A DNA stretch of 64,000 nucleotides. Source: Demequina sp. B12. GTDB lineage: Bacteria; Actinomycetota; Actinomycetes; Actinomycetales; Demequinaceae. Every line of letters starts with the position of its first letter. The first letter of the stretch is position 1. The stretch spans positions 558,001-622,000 of the forward strand of contig NZ_JAPEHU010000002.1 of NCBI RefSeq assembly GCF_028823635.1. Direction: 5' to 3'. The position numbers were made by a program, and so were the translations under genes. The notes beneath the pieces were generated by a model. The model was given only the letters and a program-made list of their open reading frames with translations. It was not told where the DNA came from and ran no database searches. Of the stretch, positions 1-8,295 are shown one piece after another.

Positions 1-1971
1 CACGACAAGCGATGCCCGAGTGCGAGAGTGGTTGCGCACCAAGTGATGGTGCACGGCCGATGTCAGCAGGAGCGACGGGATCGGTGCAAAGTCCTGGTTG
101 CCGTCGCGGTCGGACAGGACGATGAATGAGACGCCTTCCTTGATGGCCTGATCGACCTCGTCAAAGATGTCATCGAGGCGGCGCTGCAGCCCCTCTTCGC
201 CGTCTTGAACGCGGTAGAGACCACGGATCTTGCGCGCTGAGAAGACGCCCTTCAGGCGCGGGTCAGCATCGATGTGGAGGATCTTCGCCAGTTCATCGTT
301 GTCGATGACGGGGAACTCCAACATGATCTTGCGAGCGTGTTCCGCCGTGGTGTCCAGCAGGTTTGGCTCGGGACCGATCGCGCCGCCGATGGCGGTCACG
401 ATCTCTTCACGGATGGCATCCAGCGGCGGGTTCGTGACCTGCGCGAACATCTGTGTGAAGTAGTCGAACAGCAAACGGGGGCGATCCGACAACACCGCAA
501 TGGGGGTGTCGGAGCCCATCGCACCGATCGGCTCTGCACCGTTGAGGGCCATCGGGGTCAGAAGCTTCTTCAGCTCCTCTTCCGTGTAACCAAAGGCGCG
601 CTGACGACGCTTGACCGACGCCTGTGAGTGCACAATGTGCTCTCGATCCGGGACCTCAGACAAGCGCACGGCGTTGTCGCGCACCCACTGCTCGTAGGGG
701 TGTTCCGAAGCAAGACGGGTCTTAATTTCTTCGTCTTCAATGATGCGCCCAGCAGCGGTGTCTACCAGGAACATGCGGCCTGGCTGCAGGCGTCCCTTGC
801 GGACGACCTTGGCGGGATCGATGTCAAGGAGACCGGCTTCCGATCCGGCCACCACCAAGCCTTCATCCGTCACCCAGAAACGACCTGGACGGAGACCGTT
901 GCGGTCGAGCGTGGCACCGATCACCGTGCCGTCGGTGAAGTGAAGGGCAGCGGGACCGTCCCACGGTTCCATGAGCGCCGAGTGGTACTCGTAGAAGGAC
1001 CGCCGTGCGGGGTCCATCTCGGAGTTGTTCTGCCAGGCCTCAGGCATCATCATGAGCACGGCATGCGGCAGCGACCGGCCGGCGAGGTGCAGGAGCTCCA
1101 AAACCTCATCGAAAGAGGCGGTGTCGGAGGCCGAGGCGGAACACACTGGCATCAGGTCCGCGACTTCCCCGAGTACCTCGGAGCGCAGGGTGCCTTCGCG
1201 TGCGGTCATCCAGTTGCGGTTGCCCTGCACGGTGTTGATCTCACCGTTGTGCGCGATTCCGCGCAGCGGCTGTGCGAGTGGCCAGGACGGGAAAGTGTTG
1301 GTCGAGAAGCGCGAGTGTACGAGCGCAAGCTCAGACGCATACAGCTCATGGGTCAGATCAGGAAACACCTGCTCCAACTGATAGGTCGTGAGCATCCCCT
1401 TGTAGGTGAGCGTTCGGCTCGACAGGGAGGCAAAGAACGGACCACCATTGTTCTCTGCACGCTTACGGACCCGGTAGACACGGCGGTCAAGCGCAATGCC
1501 CGACAGTCCGTCGACGGCGACGAACACCTGACGGAAGGTTGGCATCGCCTCACGTGCCGACGGTCCGAGCGGATCGCCAACGGCTGGAACATCGCGCCAA
1601 CCCAGGACCGTCACGCCCTCAAGGGCGGCCGCACTCTCAAAGGCTGAAACCTCAGTCGACTCGGAACCCGGAGTCAAGAAGGCGATGCCGACGGCGTACT
1701 CGCCCTTCTCGGGAAGGTCAAAGTCGACGACAGCACGAAGGAAGGCGTCCGGCACCTGAGTCAGGATGCCCGCGCCGTCGCCTGTCTCCGTCTCTGCACC
1801 AACCGCGCCGCGGTGCTCCAAGTTCTTCAGAGCCGTCAGCCCAGCCTCGACAATGTCGCGACCAGGCGTGCCTCGTAGGGTCGCTACAAAAGCGACACCA
1901 CACGCATCGTGCTCGTACGCGGGGTTATACAGCCCTTGCGCGGGCTGGGAAGCGCCAGTGAGCGCAGCCAT
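1..1971 (-). CDS. gltB: Glutamate synthase large subunit, N-terminal part (cut by window edge)
   Basis: Large subunit of NADPH-dependent glutamate synthase, which makes two glutamates from glutamine and 2-oxoglutarate. The first 657 residues are visible. The N-terminus reads YNPAYEHDACGVAFVA, whose Cys is the glutamine amidotransferase (class II, Ntn) nucleophile; in this family it is exposed by propeptide cleavage, so the preceding ~22 residues are a likely propeptide. The last visible part reads LSDRDGN, PIPSLLL and AVHHHLVRNHSRT, typical of the end of the central domain before the FMN-binding domain. ATG at 1971 is preceded by AAGGACGG; a GTG directly before it is an alternative. The C-terminal half, and probably gltD, lie beyond position 1. 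It is the last visible gene of the his-trp-lgt series. Confidence 0.97.
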   Translation of the reverse strand, partial: MAALTGASQPAQGLYNPAYEHDACGVAFVATLRGTPGRDIVEAGLTALKNLEHRGAVGAETETGDGAGILTQVPDAFLRAVVDFDLPEKGEYAVGIAFLTPGSESTEVSAFESAAALEGVTVLGWRDVPAVGDPLGPSAREAMPTFRQVFVAVDGLSGIALDRRVYRVRKRAENNGGPFFASLSSRTLTYKGMLTTYQLEQVFPDLTHELYASELALVHSRFSTNTFPSWPLAQPLRGIAHNGEINTVQGNRNWMTAREGTLRSEVLGEVADLMPVCSASASDTASFDEVLELLHLAGRSLPHAVLMMMPEAWQNNSEMDPARRSFYEYHSALMEPWDGPAALHFTDGTVIGATLDRNGLRPGRFWVTDEGLVVAGSEAGLLDIDPAKVVRKGRLQPGRMFLVDTAAGRIIEDEEIKTRLASEHPYEQWVRDNAVRLSEVPDREHIVHSQASVKRRQRAFGYTEEELKKLLTPMALNGAEPIGAMGSDTPIAVLSDRPRLLFDYFTQMFAQVTNPPLDAIREEIVTAIGGAIGPEPNLLDTTAEHARKIMLEFPVIDNDELAKILHIDADPRLKGVFSARKIRGLYRVQDGEEGLQRRLDDIFDEVDQAIKEGVSFIVLSDRDGNQDFAPIPSLLLTSAVHHHLVRNHSRTRASLVV

Positions 1972-2090
1972 CACACCGTCCTTGCTTTTCCCGGGAATGA
2001 GCCGGGCAATCGTTGGTTGCGGGGCGCCGTCGACCCGGTGAACACACGGGTGTTAAGCCTACCGCGAACCAGGCGTAGGTAAAGAATCGG

Positions 2091-3104
2091 CTAGGTGTTT
2101 TCCTGCCGGGGCGTCTCTTCCGCATCATCGGCCGGAGAATCGGCGGATGGGGCCTGGTCACTGACCTGGTCCAGGCCTGCTTCGCCACGGTTTCCGAGGT
2201 CACTCTCGTCTGCCGCAGCACCGTGGTGCGCGACAGACTCAGCGTCCTCTACCCCGGCGACGGCCGCGAGCTGACTCCTTGGCATGGTCGCTATAGCTCG
2301 CCCACGCTGGAGGCGTCCCAGCATGACGAACATCACGACAGCAAGCGTGAGCACAGCGAGCGACACCCACACGTTGACGCGTACGCCAAGAATGTGCACA
2401 GCGGTATCGATGCGGACTGTCTCAATCCAGAGACGTCCAGAGACGTAGACGATCACGTAGAGCCAGAACACTCGACCGCCACGCAAGTTGTACTTGCGGT
2501 CCAACCAGATGATGAGGAACGCTCCAACGAGGTTCCACAACAACTCATACAAGAAGGTCGGGTGGAAGGTGGTGTACTGCTCAAAGCCTTCGGGTCGGAA
2601 AGCCGGATCAATCTCGAGCGCCCATGGCAGGTCGGTCGGACCACCAAAGAGCTCTTGGTTGAAGTAGTTGCCCAAACGTCCGATCGCCTGCGCGATCAGC
2701 ACTGCGGGTGCGGCGGAGTCTGCGAAGGCGGAGAACGAAACTCCGCTGCGACGTGCGCCGATGAAGGCGCCCAAGGCTCCGAGGGCAACAGCGCCCCAGA
2801 TTCCCAGTCCACCTTCCCAAATCTTGAAGGCGTCCCACGGGTTCCCGTTGGCGCCGAAGTACGGGCCGGGGGTGGAGATCACGTGGTACAGCCGGCCGCC
2901 AACAATGCCAAAAGGAATCGCCCAGATCGCGATGTCGGCAACGGCATCGGCGTCACCACCGCGCTCTACCCATCGCTTGGTGGTGAGCCATAGCGCGACA
3001 AAGATCCCCAGCATGATGCACAACGCGTACGTGTGGATCGTGAGCGGCCCAAGCGCGAAACTCGACCACTCCACCGGAGGACTGGGGATGGAGGCTGGAA
3101 TCAT
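2091..3104 (-). CDS. lgt: Prolipoprotein diacylglyceryl transferase
   Basis: Integral membrane enzyme that transfers diacylglycerol from phosphatidylglycerol to the lipobox Cys of prolipoproteins, the first step of lipoprotein maturation. The 337 residues contain about seven hydrophobic segments and the family signature GRLGNYFNQELFG, including the conserved Arg and Asn. After the last membrane segment (about residue 265) there is a roughly 70-residue hydrophilic, acidic tail ending ETPRQENT, absent from the compact E. coli enzyme but common in actinomycetes. The ATG overlaps the trpA stop as ATGA, so translation is probably coupled to the trp genes. The FKBP protein upstream (14698-15705) is a likely lipoprotein substrate. 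Confidence 0.96.
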   Translation of the reverse strand: MIPASIPSPPVEWSSFALGPLTIHTYALCIMLGIFVALWLTTKRWVERGGDADAVADIAIWAIPFGIVGGRLYHVISTPGPYFGANGNPWDAFKIWEGGLGIWGAVALGALGAFIGARRSGVSFSAFADSAAPAVLIAQAIGRLGNYFNQELFGGPTDLPWALEIDPAFRPEGFEQYTTFHPTFLYELLWNLVGAFLIIWLDRKYNLRGGRVFWLYVIVYVSGRLWIETVRIDTAVHILGVRVNVWVSLAVLTLAVVMFVMLGRLQRGRAIATMPRSQLAAVAGVEDAESVAHHGAAADESDLGNRGEAGLDQVSDQAPSADSPADDAEETPRQENT

Positions 3105-3889
3105 GACTGTCCTCGCACTCCTGCGGCAAGTTCTTGAACCTTGATCCTCAGAGCTTCCATATCGCCATGGTCGCCGAGCGCCTTCACGAAGGCTGACCCG
3201 ACGATCACACCGTCGGCGTAGGCAGCCACGTCTGCTGCCTGAACACCCGTCGACACACCCAGGCCCACGCAGACGAACTCAGCACCCGCGGCTCGCGCCT
3301 CCACTACCACGCGTTCGGCAGCTGAACCCACTGACGCACGCTCGCCGGTCACGCCCATCAATGAGGTCGCGTACACAAAGCCGCGCGAAGCTCCGACGGT
3401 GAGGTGCATTCGCTCGCGAGTGGTCGACGGCGCCGCCAGGAAGATCGTGTCGACGTCCTCGGCTCGCGCAGCAGCGATCCAATCTTGGCCCGTATCCGGG
3501 GTCAAGTCAGGCGTAATGACGCCGGCTCCACCGGCAGCCTTGAGTTCCTGGGCAAAGCGCTCATAGCCACGCTGGATCATCAGGTTGCAGTACGACATCA
3601 CCACTGGTACCGCACCCGCTTGCGCGACTGCCTCGACAGCGGTGAATGCGTCGTCGACCTTGACCCCGCCCTCAAGCGCAATCGCGGCGGCGTGCTGGAT
3701 GACAGGACCGTCCAGAACGGGATCCGAATATGGCGGCCCCACCTCAACAATGTCGCAACCCGCATCAACCAGAACACGCATCGCCTCGACCGAGGCTTCG
3801 ACCGTGGGATAGCCGACCGGCAGATAGCCGATCAATGCAGCGCGGCCTTCGGCGCGCACCTCCGCCAGGCGGTCCGTCAGGGCGCTCAT
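3101..3889 (-). CDS. trpA: Tryptophan synthase alpha subunit
   Basis: Cleaves indole-3-glycerol phosphate to indole and glyceraldehyde 3-phosphate; the indole is channelled to TrpB. A TIM barrel of 262 residues, normal for the family. Catalytic Glu49 (DIVEVG) and Asp60 (SDPVLDGP) sit at the same numbers as in the Salmonella enzyme. The start ATG overlaps the trpB stop (ATGA) and the stop overlaps the lgt start (ATGA), showing tight coupling in the order trpC-trpB-trpA-lgt. Confidence 0.97.
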   Translation of the reverse strand: MSALTDRLAEVRAEGRAALIGYLPVGYPTVEASVEAMRVLVDAGCDIVEVGPPYSDPVLDGPVIQHAAAIALEGGVKVDDAFTAVEAVAQAGAVPVVMSYCNLMIQRGYERFAQELKAAGGAGVITPDLTPDTGQDWIAAARAEDVDTIFLAAPSTTRERMHLTVGASRGFVYATSLMGVTGERASVGSAAERVVVEARAAGAEFVCVGLGVSTGVQAADVAAYADGVIVGSAFVKALGDHGDMEALRIKVQELAAGVRGQS

Positions 3890-5094
3890 GCGTCCTCCTT
3901 AGGCAGCATGTCGAACCATCGCGCGGCCTGCTCCACGTCCTTGTCTCCACGACCTGACAATGTCACCAGAACTGTGGCATCGGGACCAAGCTCATTGCCC
4001 AGACGGATTGCTCCGGCCAGTGCGTGGGACGACTCGATAGCCGGCATGATTCCCTCGGTACGAGTCAACAGGCGGAAGGCGTCCATAGCGTCGGCATCGG
4101 TCACCGGCCAGTATTCAGCGCGGCCGATGCTTGCAAGCCACGTGTGTTCAGGACCCACGCCCGGGTAGTCCAGGCCTGCGGAAATGGAGTGGGAGGGAAG
4201 CGTCTGGCCTTCCTCGTCCTGCAGGATGAAGGAGCGCGAGCCATGGAGGATGCCGGGGCGTCCGCCCGTCAGCGTTGCGGCGTGCCGTCCAGTTTCGACG
4301 CCATCACCTGCAGCTTCACAACCGATCAAACGCACGTCAGTGTCGTCTAAGAACGCGTCGAAGGAGCCGATTGCGTTGGAGCCGCCTCCAATACATGCCA
4401 CCACCGCGTCGGGCAGGCCACCCAAGTCAAGCATCTGCGCACGGGACTCTACGGAGATGATCCGCTGGAAGTCGCGAACCATCGCGGGGAATGGGTGCGG
4501 ACCTGCTGCAGTCCCAAAGACGTAGTTCGTGTGGTCAACATTGGCCACCCAGTCCCGGAAGGCTTCGTTGATCGCGTCACGAAGAGTACGGGTACCGGTC
4601 GCCACGGGAATCACTTCAGCCCCGAGCAAGCGCATGCGAGCGACATTGAGCGCCTGGCGCTCGGTGTCTTCCTCGCCCATATAGATCACGCACTCGAGGT
4701 CCATCAAAGCAGCGGCGGTCGCCGTGGCAACGCCATGCTGGCCGGCGCCCGTCTCCGCGATGACGCGAGTCTTGCCGATGCGCTTGGTCAGGAGTGCTTG
4801 ACCCAGCACGTTGTTGATCTTGTGCGATCCAGTGTGATTGAGATCCTCACGCTTGAGGAGAACCCGTGCACCACCAGCGTGCTTGGCGAACCGGGGCACG
4901 TCAGTGATGATGGACGGCCGTCCCGTGTAGTCCCGGGCCAGGCGTACAAGTTCCTCAGTGAAGGACGGATCGATCCGCGCCTTCTCATATGCGTCCGTGA
5001 GTTCATCCAGCGCTGCCATGAGGGCCTCTGGTACAAACTGGCCGCCAAACTCTCCAAAGAAAGGCCCGGGCGCTGACTGAAGGGACTCTGTCAC
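3886..5094 (-). CDS. trpB: Tryptophan synthase beta subunit
   Basis: PLP enzyme that condenses indole with serine to tryptophan, in an alpha2-beta2 complex with TrpA. The 402 residues include [11 protein letters not shown], with Lys92 as the Schiff-base lysine, and the phosphate-binding glycine stretch CIGGGSNA. The C-terminal TLSGRGDKD motif is also present. It starts with GTG overlapping the trpC stop (GTGA) and overlaps trpA by 4 bases. Length and motifs indicate the standard TrpB1 type. Confidence 0.97.
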   Translation of the reverse strand: MTESLQSAPGPFFGEFGGQFVPEALMAALDELTDAYEKARIDPSFTEELVRLARDYTGRPSIITDVPRFAKHAGGARVLLKREDLNHTGSHKINNVLGQALLTKRIGKTRVIAETGAGQHGVATATAAALMDLECVIYMGEEDTERQALNVARMRLLGAEVIPVATGTRTLRDAINEAFRDWVANVDHTNYVFGTAAGPHPFPAMVRDFQRIISVESRAQMLDLGGLPDAVVACIGGGSNAIGSFDAFLDDTDVRLIGCEAAGDGVETGRHAATLTGGRPGILHGSRSFILQDEEGQTLPSHSISAGLDYPGVGPEHTWLASIGRAEYWPVTDADAMDAFRLLTRTEGIMPAIESSHALAGAIRLGNELGPDATVLVTLSGRGDKDVEQAARWFDMLPKEDA

Positions 5095-5900
5095 GGGCGC
5101 ACCGCCCGGAGTGCGGGGTGTGCACCCGCGGCAACCATCTCAGCAACAGCGTGGCGGGGGTCCTTGTGCTTCACCAGGGCTTCCCCCACGAGAACCGCAT
5201 CCGCACCCATCCGGGCGTACTCAACGACGTCATGACCGTCACGAATGCCGGACTCTGCGACTCGCACGATTCCTTCAGGAATGATGGGCGCCACACGCTG
5301 GAAGGTGTGCCGGTCCACTTCGAGGGTCTTGAGGTTCCTTGCGTTGACGCCGATCACGCGCGCTCCCGCATCGGCCGCCCGCTTAACTTCTTCCTCGTCA
5401 TGCACTTCGACAAGGGCGCACATCCCGAGGGAGTGCACTCGCTCGATCAGGCTTTCAAGTGCCATCTGGTCCAACGCCGCAACGATGAGAAGCACCACAT
5501 CAGCGCCGTGTGCCCGCGCTTCCCAGACTTGATAGGGAGTAACGATGAAGTCCTTGCGCAGAATGGGAATCTCCACCTTGGAACGGACCGCGTCGAGGTC
5601 GTCCAGGGAGCCTCCAAAGCGGCGCTCTTCGGTCAGGACCGAAATGACGGATGCGCCGCCGGCTTCATACTCCGTGGCGAGCAGCGCTGGGTCGGTGATC
5701 GAGGCAAGCGAGCCCTTCGAGGGGCTCGAACGCTTGACCTCAGCGATGACAGCGACTTCGTCGCGAGCCAACATTTGCCGGGCATCAATGGCACCGGGGA
5801 GCCGTGAAGCCCGCTCCTTCAACTGGTCCATGGGCGTTGCCGCCTCACGCACAGCGAGGTCCTCCCGGACACCTGCAATGATGCTGTCGAGCACGCTCAT
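5091..5900 (-). CDS. trpC: Indole-3-glycerol phosphate synthase
   Basis: Closes the indole ring of 1-(2-carboxyphenylamino)-1-deoxyribulose 5-phosphate to give indole-3-glycerol phosphate. The 269-residue TIM barrel contains [13 protein letters not shown] with the conserved Glu and Lys, the second Lys in LRKDFI, and the [13 protein letters not shown] segment. It is a stand-alone TrpC without a TrpF domain; in actinomycetes the TrpF reaction is usually done by PriA/HisA. ATG is preceded by GGAGAGG at suitable distance. The 114 bases upstream hold no other gene; a nine-codon reading frame (5926-5897) ends by overlapping the trpC ATG. Confidence 0.96.
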   Translation of the reverse strand: MSVLDSIIAGVREDLAVREAATPMDQLKERASRLPGAIDARQMLARDEVAVIAEVKRSSPSKGSLASITDPALLATEYEAGGASVISVLTEERRFGGSLDDLDAVRSKVEIPILRKDFIVTPYQVWEARAHGADVVLLIVAALDQMALESLIERVHSLGMCALVEVHDEEEVKRAADAGARVIGVNARNLKTLEVDRHTFQRVAPIIPEGIVRVAESGIRDGHDVVEYARMGADAVLVGEALVKHKDPRHAVAEMVAAGAHPALRAVRP

Positions 5901-6014
5901 ACTGTTGCCTCTCCCATGGCCACCATGGTAGCGCCGAGTGGCGGCCTCCCAGACCGCTCCCTCAGCTGAGCAAGCACTGTCTCGGCGAACGCACGTAGGG
6001 AGTGCCCGGAGGTC

Positions 6015-6470
6015 TCACGGAGCAAGGAATGGCGCGAAGGGCGGCACATTGCGCAACACAAAGAAGAGCGCCAACGTCAGGGCCAACACCACGCCATGCC
6101 ACGGCTTGACTCCCCACGGGCGCGAGGGGTAGCCGCGTGTCCAACGCCACCACCTCCACCACAGTGCCGCTAGCACCGGCACCGCTGCCACGACGAGCGG
6201 GTTCATATCCCAGGCAGCGCTCACATCACCATGAGCCATGGAGTAGACCGCGCGAGTACCCCCACACCCGGGACACCACCATCCGGTCATCGCCAGGAAC
6301 TGACATGACGCCACTCCCCCGCCTGGCTCGTACGGATTTCTGGCGACCACCACCGCACCGCCGACGACAACGGAAGACGCCACCACCCACGGCCAGGCTC
6401 GGGCGTCGGCGACCAAGCCGCGCACCAGCGCTACCCCCCGCAACGCGCGGCGAGAGTGTGGTTCACGCAT
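6015..6470 (-). CDS. DUF2752 membrane protein (copy 1)
   Basis: Protein of 151 residues with three or four hydrophobic segments and the DUF2752 signature GWWCPGCGGTRAVYSMAHGD. The Cys pair (CPGC) and following Arg-His residues suggest a metal- or redox-related site. The function of the family is not established. It follows a DUF4190 gene by 9 bases and precedes trpC. Its C-terminus (LRNVPPFAPFLAP) closely matches that of the second DUF2752 protein at 7141-7581, indicating duplication. Start ATG at 6470; no strong Shine-Dalgarno sequence is seen. Confidence 0.85.
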   Translation of the reverse strand: MREPHSRRALRGVALVRGLVADARAWPWVVASSVVVGGAVVVARNPYEPGGGVASCQFLAMTGWWCPGCGGTRAVYSMAHGDVSAAWDMNPLVVAAVPVLAALWWRWWRWTRGYPSRPWGVKPWHGVVLALTLALFFVLRNVPPFAPFLAP

Positions 6471-6479
6471 CGTTGTCGC

Positions 6480-7022
6480 TTACACGGAGTAGAGCATGGT
6501 GCCGTAGCTGAACACTGTCCACACGACAGACACCAACGCGCCGAGCGTGGCGAAACCTCCGGTCACCAACCCCGCGATCGCCATTCCACGTCCTGATCGG
6601 TAGATGCCGTCCGTCTCCTTGAGCGCAAGCACGCCAAGGATGACCGCTGTCACTCCCGCGGGGAGCATGAGGAACCAGTAACACAGGAACAACGAGACGA
6701 TTCCGGTCACCATGGATGCCACGGCCTTGCCCGAGTTGACGGGAGACGAAGGCGTGGCGGCTGGCGGGAACGCTGGCTGGGGTGCTCCAGGAGCCATCGG
6801 CTGTGGAGGCAAAGGCTGGGGGTGCGGCGGCCAGGCTTGCGATGGGGGCGTCGGGGGCGCTGCCAACGGCGGAGGATATGCACCAGGCGACGGCGGTGGA
6901 GGTGGCCCAGTGGTGCCGGAGCCGTCCGAGTCGAGCCCGCGATAAGGCGATTCGTCGTCGGTCCCCCGAGATTCGGGTTCAGGCTGCTGCGATCCCGGCG
7001 GTGGCGGTGGCAGGTCTGACAT
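6480..7022 (-). CDS. DUF4190 membrane protein with proline-rich N-terminus (copy 1)
   Basis: A 180-residue protein. About the first 100 residues are rich in Pro, Gly, Ser and Ala (MSDLPPPPPG onward) and probably disordered and cytoplasmic. The last 75 residues form two hydrophobic hairpin segments with the DUF4190 pattern (SMVTGIVSLFLCYWF; LGVLALKETDGIYRSGRGMAIAG). ATG at 7022 is preceded by AGGGGGACC and is preferred over upstream in-frame starts at 7058. Proline-rich DUF4190 proteins are common in actinomycetes and have no proven role. It forms a pair with the DUF2752 gene downstream. Confidence 0.82.
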   Translation of the reverse strand: MSDLPPPPPGSQQPEPESRGTDDESPYRGLDSDGSGTTGPPPPPSPGAYPPPLAAPPTPPSQAWPPHPQPLPPQPMAPGAPQPAFPPAATPSSPVNSGKAVASMVTGIVSLFLCYWFLMLPAGVTAVILGVLALKETDGIYRSGRGMAIAGLVTGGFATLGALVSVVWTVFSYGTMLYSV

Positions 7023-7140
7023 CGAGGTCCCCCTCTTGTTGTCCTCGTGATGCATCACGCATCTGTTCGCCCAGAAAACTACCGCATGCGGCTGACACCA
7101 CCACGAGACGACCGCAAGACAATGGCGGCGGCGTCGTCAG

Positions 7141-7581
7141 TCACGGCGCAAGGAACGGTTGCAACACCGGGATGTTGCGAAGAACCCAAAACACTGCCAG
7201 AAGGACGGGCAGTCCCACCGCGAGCCACAGCGGAATACGCGGCAAAGCGGTCCCCCGCCACGCGGCGACCCACCACAACACGATGAGCGTCGCAAGCAAG
7301 GGCAAGATCACCACGACGACGACAGGATTCAAAGCGAGTGCCGCCCACACATCCCCATGGGCGAGTTCGTGGGTGGCCCGTAGACCACCGCAGCCAGGGC
7401 ACCACATCCCTGTCAACGCAAGCCACATACATCCAGGGAAGTGCCCCGGCGCATACGGGTCGCCCCATGCGTTGTAGGCGGTCGCGCCCATAGCAAGGGC
7501 CGATGCTGCGGCGGGCGCCATGAGGCGCCGCACCCGGGAACGGGACGTCCCGGGCGTCGCAGCATCGGCCCAAGCCGACAC
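7141..7581 (-). CDS. DUF2752 membrane protein (copy 2)
   Basis: About 146 residues with the same DUF2752 signature as copy 1 (GMWCPGCGGLRATHELAHGD) and a matching C-terminus (LRNIPVLQPFLAP). The reading frame is open to 7677, but that start would lie inside the preceding DUF4190 gene. GTG at 7581, two bases beyond that gene's stop codon, fits the local gene spacing. An ATG at 7521 is also possible, so the start is uncertain. The 118 bases between this stop and the next DUF4190 start hold no recognised feature. Confidence 0.8.
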   Translation of the reverse strand: MSAWADAATPGTSRSRVRRLMAPAAASALAMGATAYNAWGDPYAPGHFPGCMWLALTGMWCPGCGGLRATHELAHGDVWAALALNPVVVVVILPLLATLIVLWWVAAWRGTALPRIPLWLAVGLPVLLAVFWVLRNIPVLQPFLAP

Positions 7582-7583
7582 TT

Positions 7584-7949
7584 CTAGAATCCGTAGGTGT
7601 CGAGCGAAATTGCTCCTGTTGCTAGGAGCACTCCATTCAGGATCAGGCTCAACGCAAACAGGCCGACGCCGACCCAACCAAGGATCACACCGATCTTGCC
7701 CAACTGGCCGTTTGTTGCCAGGCCCTGTGACTCCGCTTCCTGCGACTTCTTACCGACGATGATCGCGGGGATCGCCGTGAAAATACCGCAACACACGATG
7801 CCTAGGATCCCGAGCACCAATGCCCAGGTACCCAAGTTGTTCTTCGACTCATTACCGCCGTTGAACCCTCCGGGAGGGGGCGGGGTGGTGCCGTAAGGAG
7901 GCATCGCTCCGCCTGGAGGACCTGCGGGAGGCTGCTGGAAATCTGACAT
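7584..7949 (-). CDS. DUF4190 membrane protein with Pro/Gly-rich N-terminus (copy 2)
   Basis: A 121-residue protein. A Pro/Gly-rich N-terminal segment (MSDFQQPPAGPPGG onward, to about residue 38) is followed by two hydrophobic segments (LGTWALVLGILGIVCCGIF and KIGVILGWVGVGLFALSLI) separated by a polar loop, the DUF4190 arrangement. The start is well defined by AAAGGAGAAAACGC before the ATG. It is the first gene of the duplicated DUF4190-DUF2752 unit between trpE and trpC. Function unknown. Confidence 0.84.
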   Translation of the reverse strand: MSDFQQPPAGPPGGAMPPYGTTPPPPGGFNGGNESKNNLGTWALVLGILGIVCCGIFTAIPAIIVGKKSQEAESQGLATNGQLGKIGVILGWVGVGLFALSLILNGVLLATGAISLDTYGF

Positions 7950-8022
7950 GCGTTTTCTCCTTTGAACGGGCTTGCCTTTGACCTCAAGCCCTGGTGAAAG
8001 TGAACACTACAGGTGAGACCTA

Positions 8023-8259
8023 CTACTCCAGGGGCTGGCCGTGACCGAGCGCGCGCAACGCAGCGCCCGCCACCAACGCCACGACGGCGATGCCTACACC
8101 AACCCACACCAGCGCCCACACGGGGATCGCGATGCCGAACGACACCAGCAGGGCGGCGATAATGAGGCCCACATTCGTGACCCAGGCAGCCGTCGTCCGG
8201 CCGTGGTTCGTGTGCGCAACCTCAGGGAGATCTTCCGGGGCGATCTCAATGCTCGACAT
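8023..8259 (-). CDS. HGxxPAAW-type small membrane protein
   Basis: A 78-residue protein with two transmembrane segments (residues about 25-45 and 48-70) and the motif HGRTTAAW near the N-terminus. This matches the small HGxxPAAW family that sits next to trpE in many actinomycetes. The usual Pro is replaced here (TTAAW). The role is unknown. ATG is preceded by GAGGAGTATTC. It lies 36 bases downstream of trpE, inside the trp operon. Confidence 0.8.
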   Translation of the reverse strand: MSSIEIAPEDLPEVAHTNHGRTTAAWVTNVGLIIAALLVSFGIAIPVWALVWVGVGIAVVALVAGAALRALGHGQPLE

Positions 8260-8295
8260 GAATACTCCTCGTGTTTCTTTCTGGCCTGCGCCAGT

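Noticed and set aside
628-1647. Plus-strand reading frame of 339 codons opposite gltB
   Set aside because: It is antisense to a clear gltB, has no recognisable domain, and its composition is that of a GC-rich shadow frame.
6822-7019. G-rich plus-strand frames opposite the DUF4190 proline-rich region
   Set aside because: They reflect the complement of proline codons and do not encode a recognisable protein.
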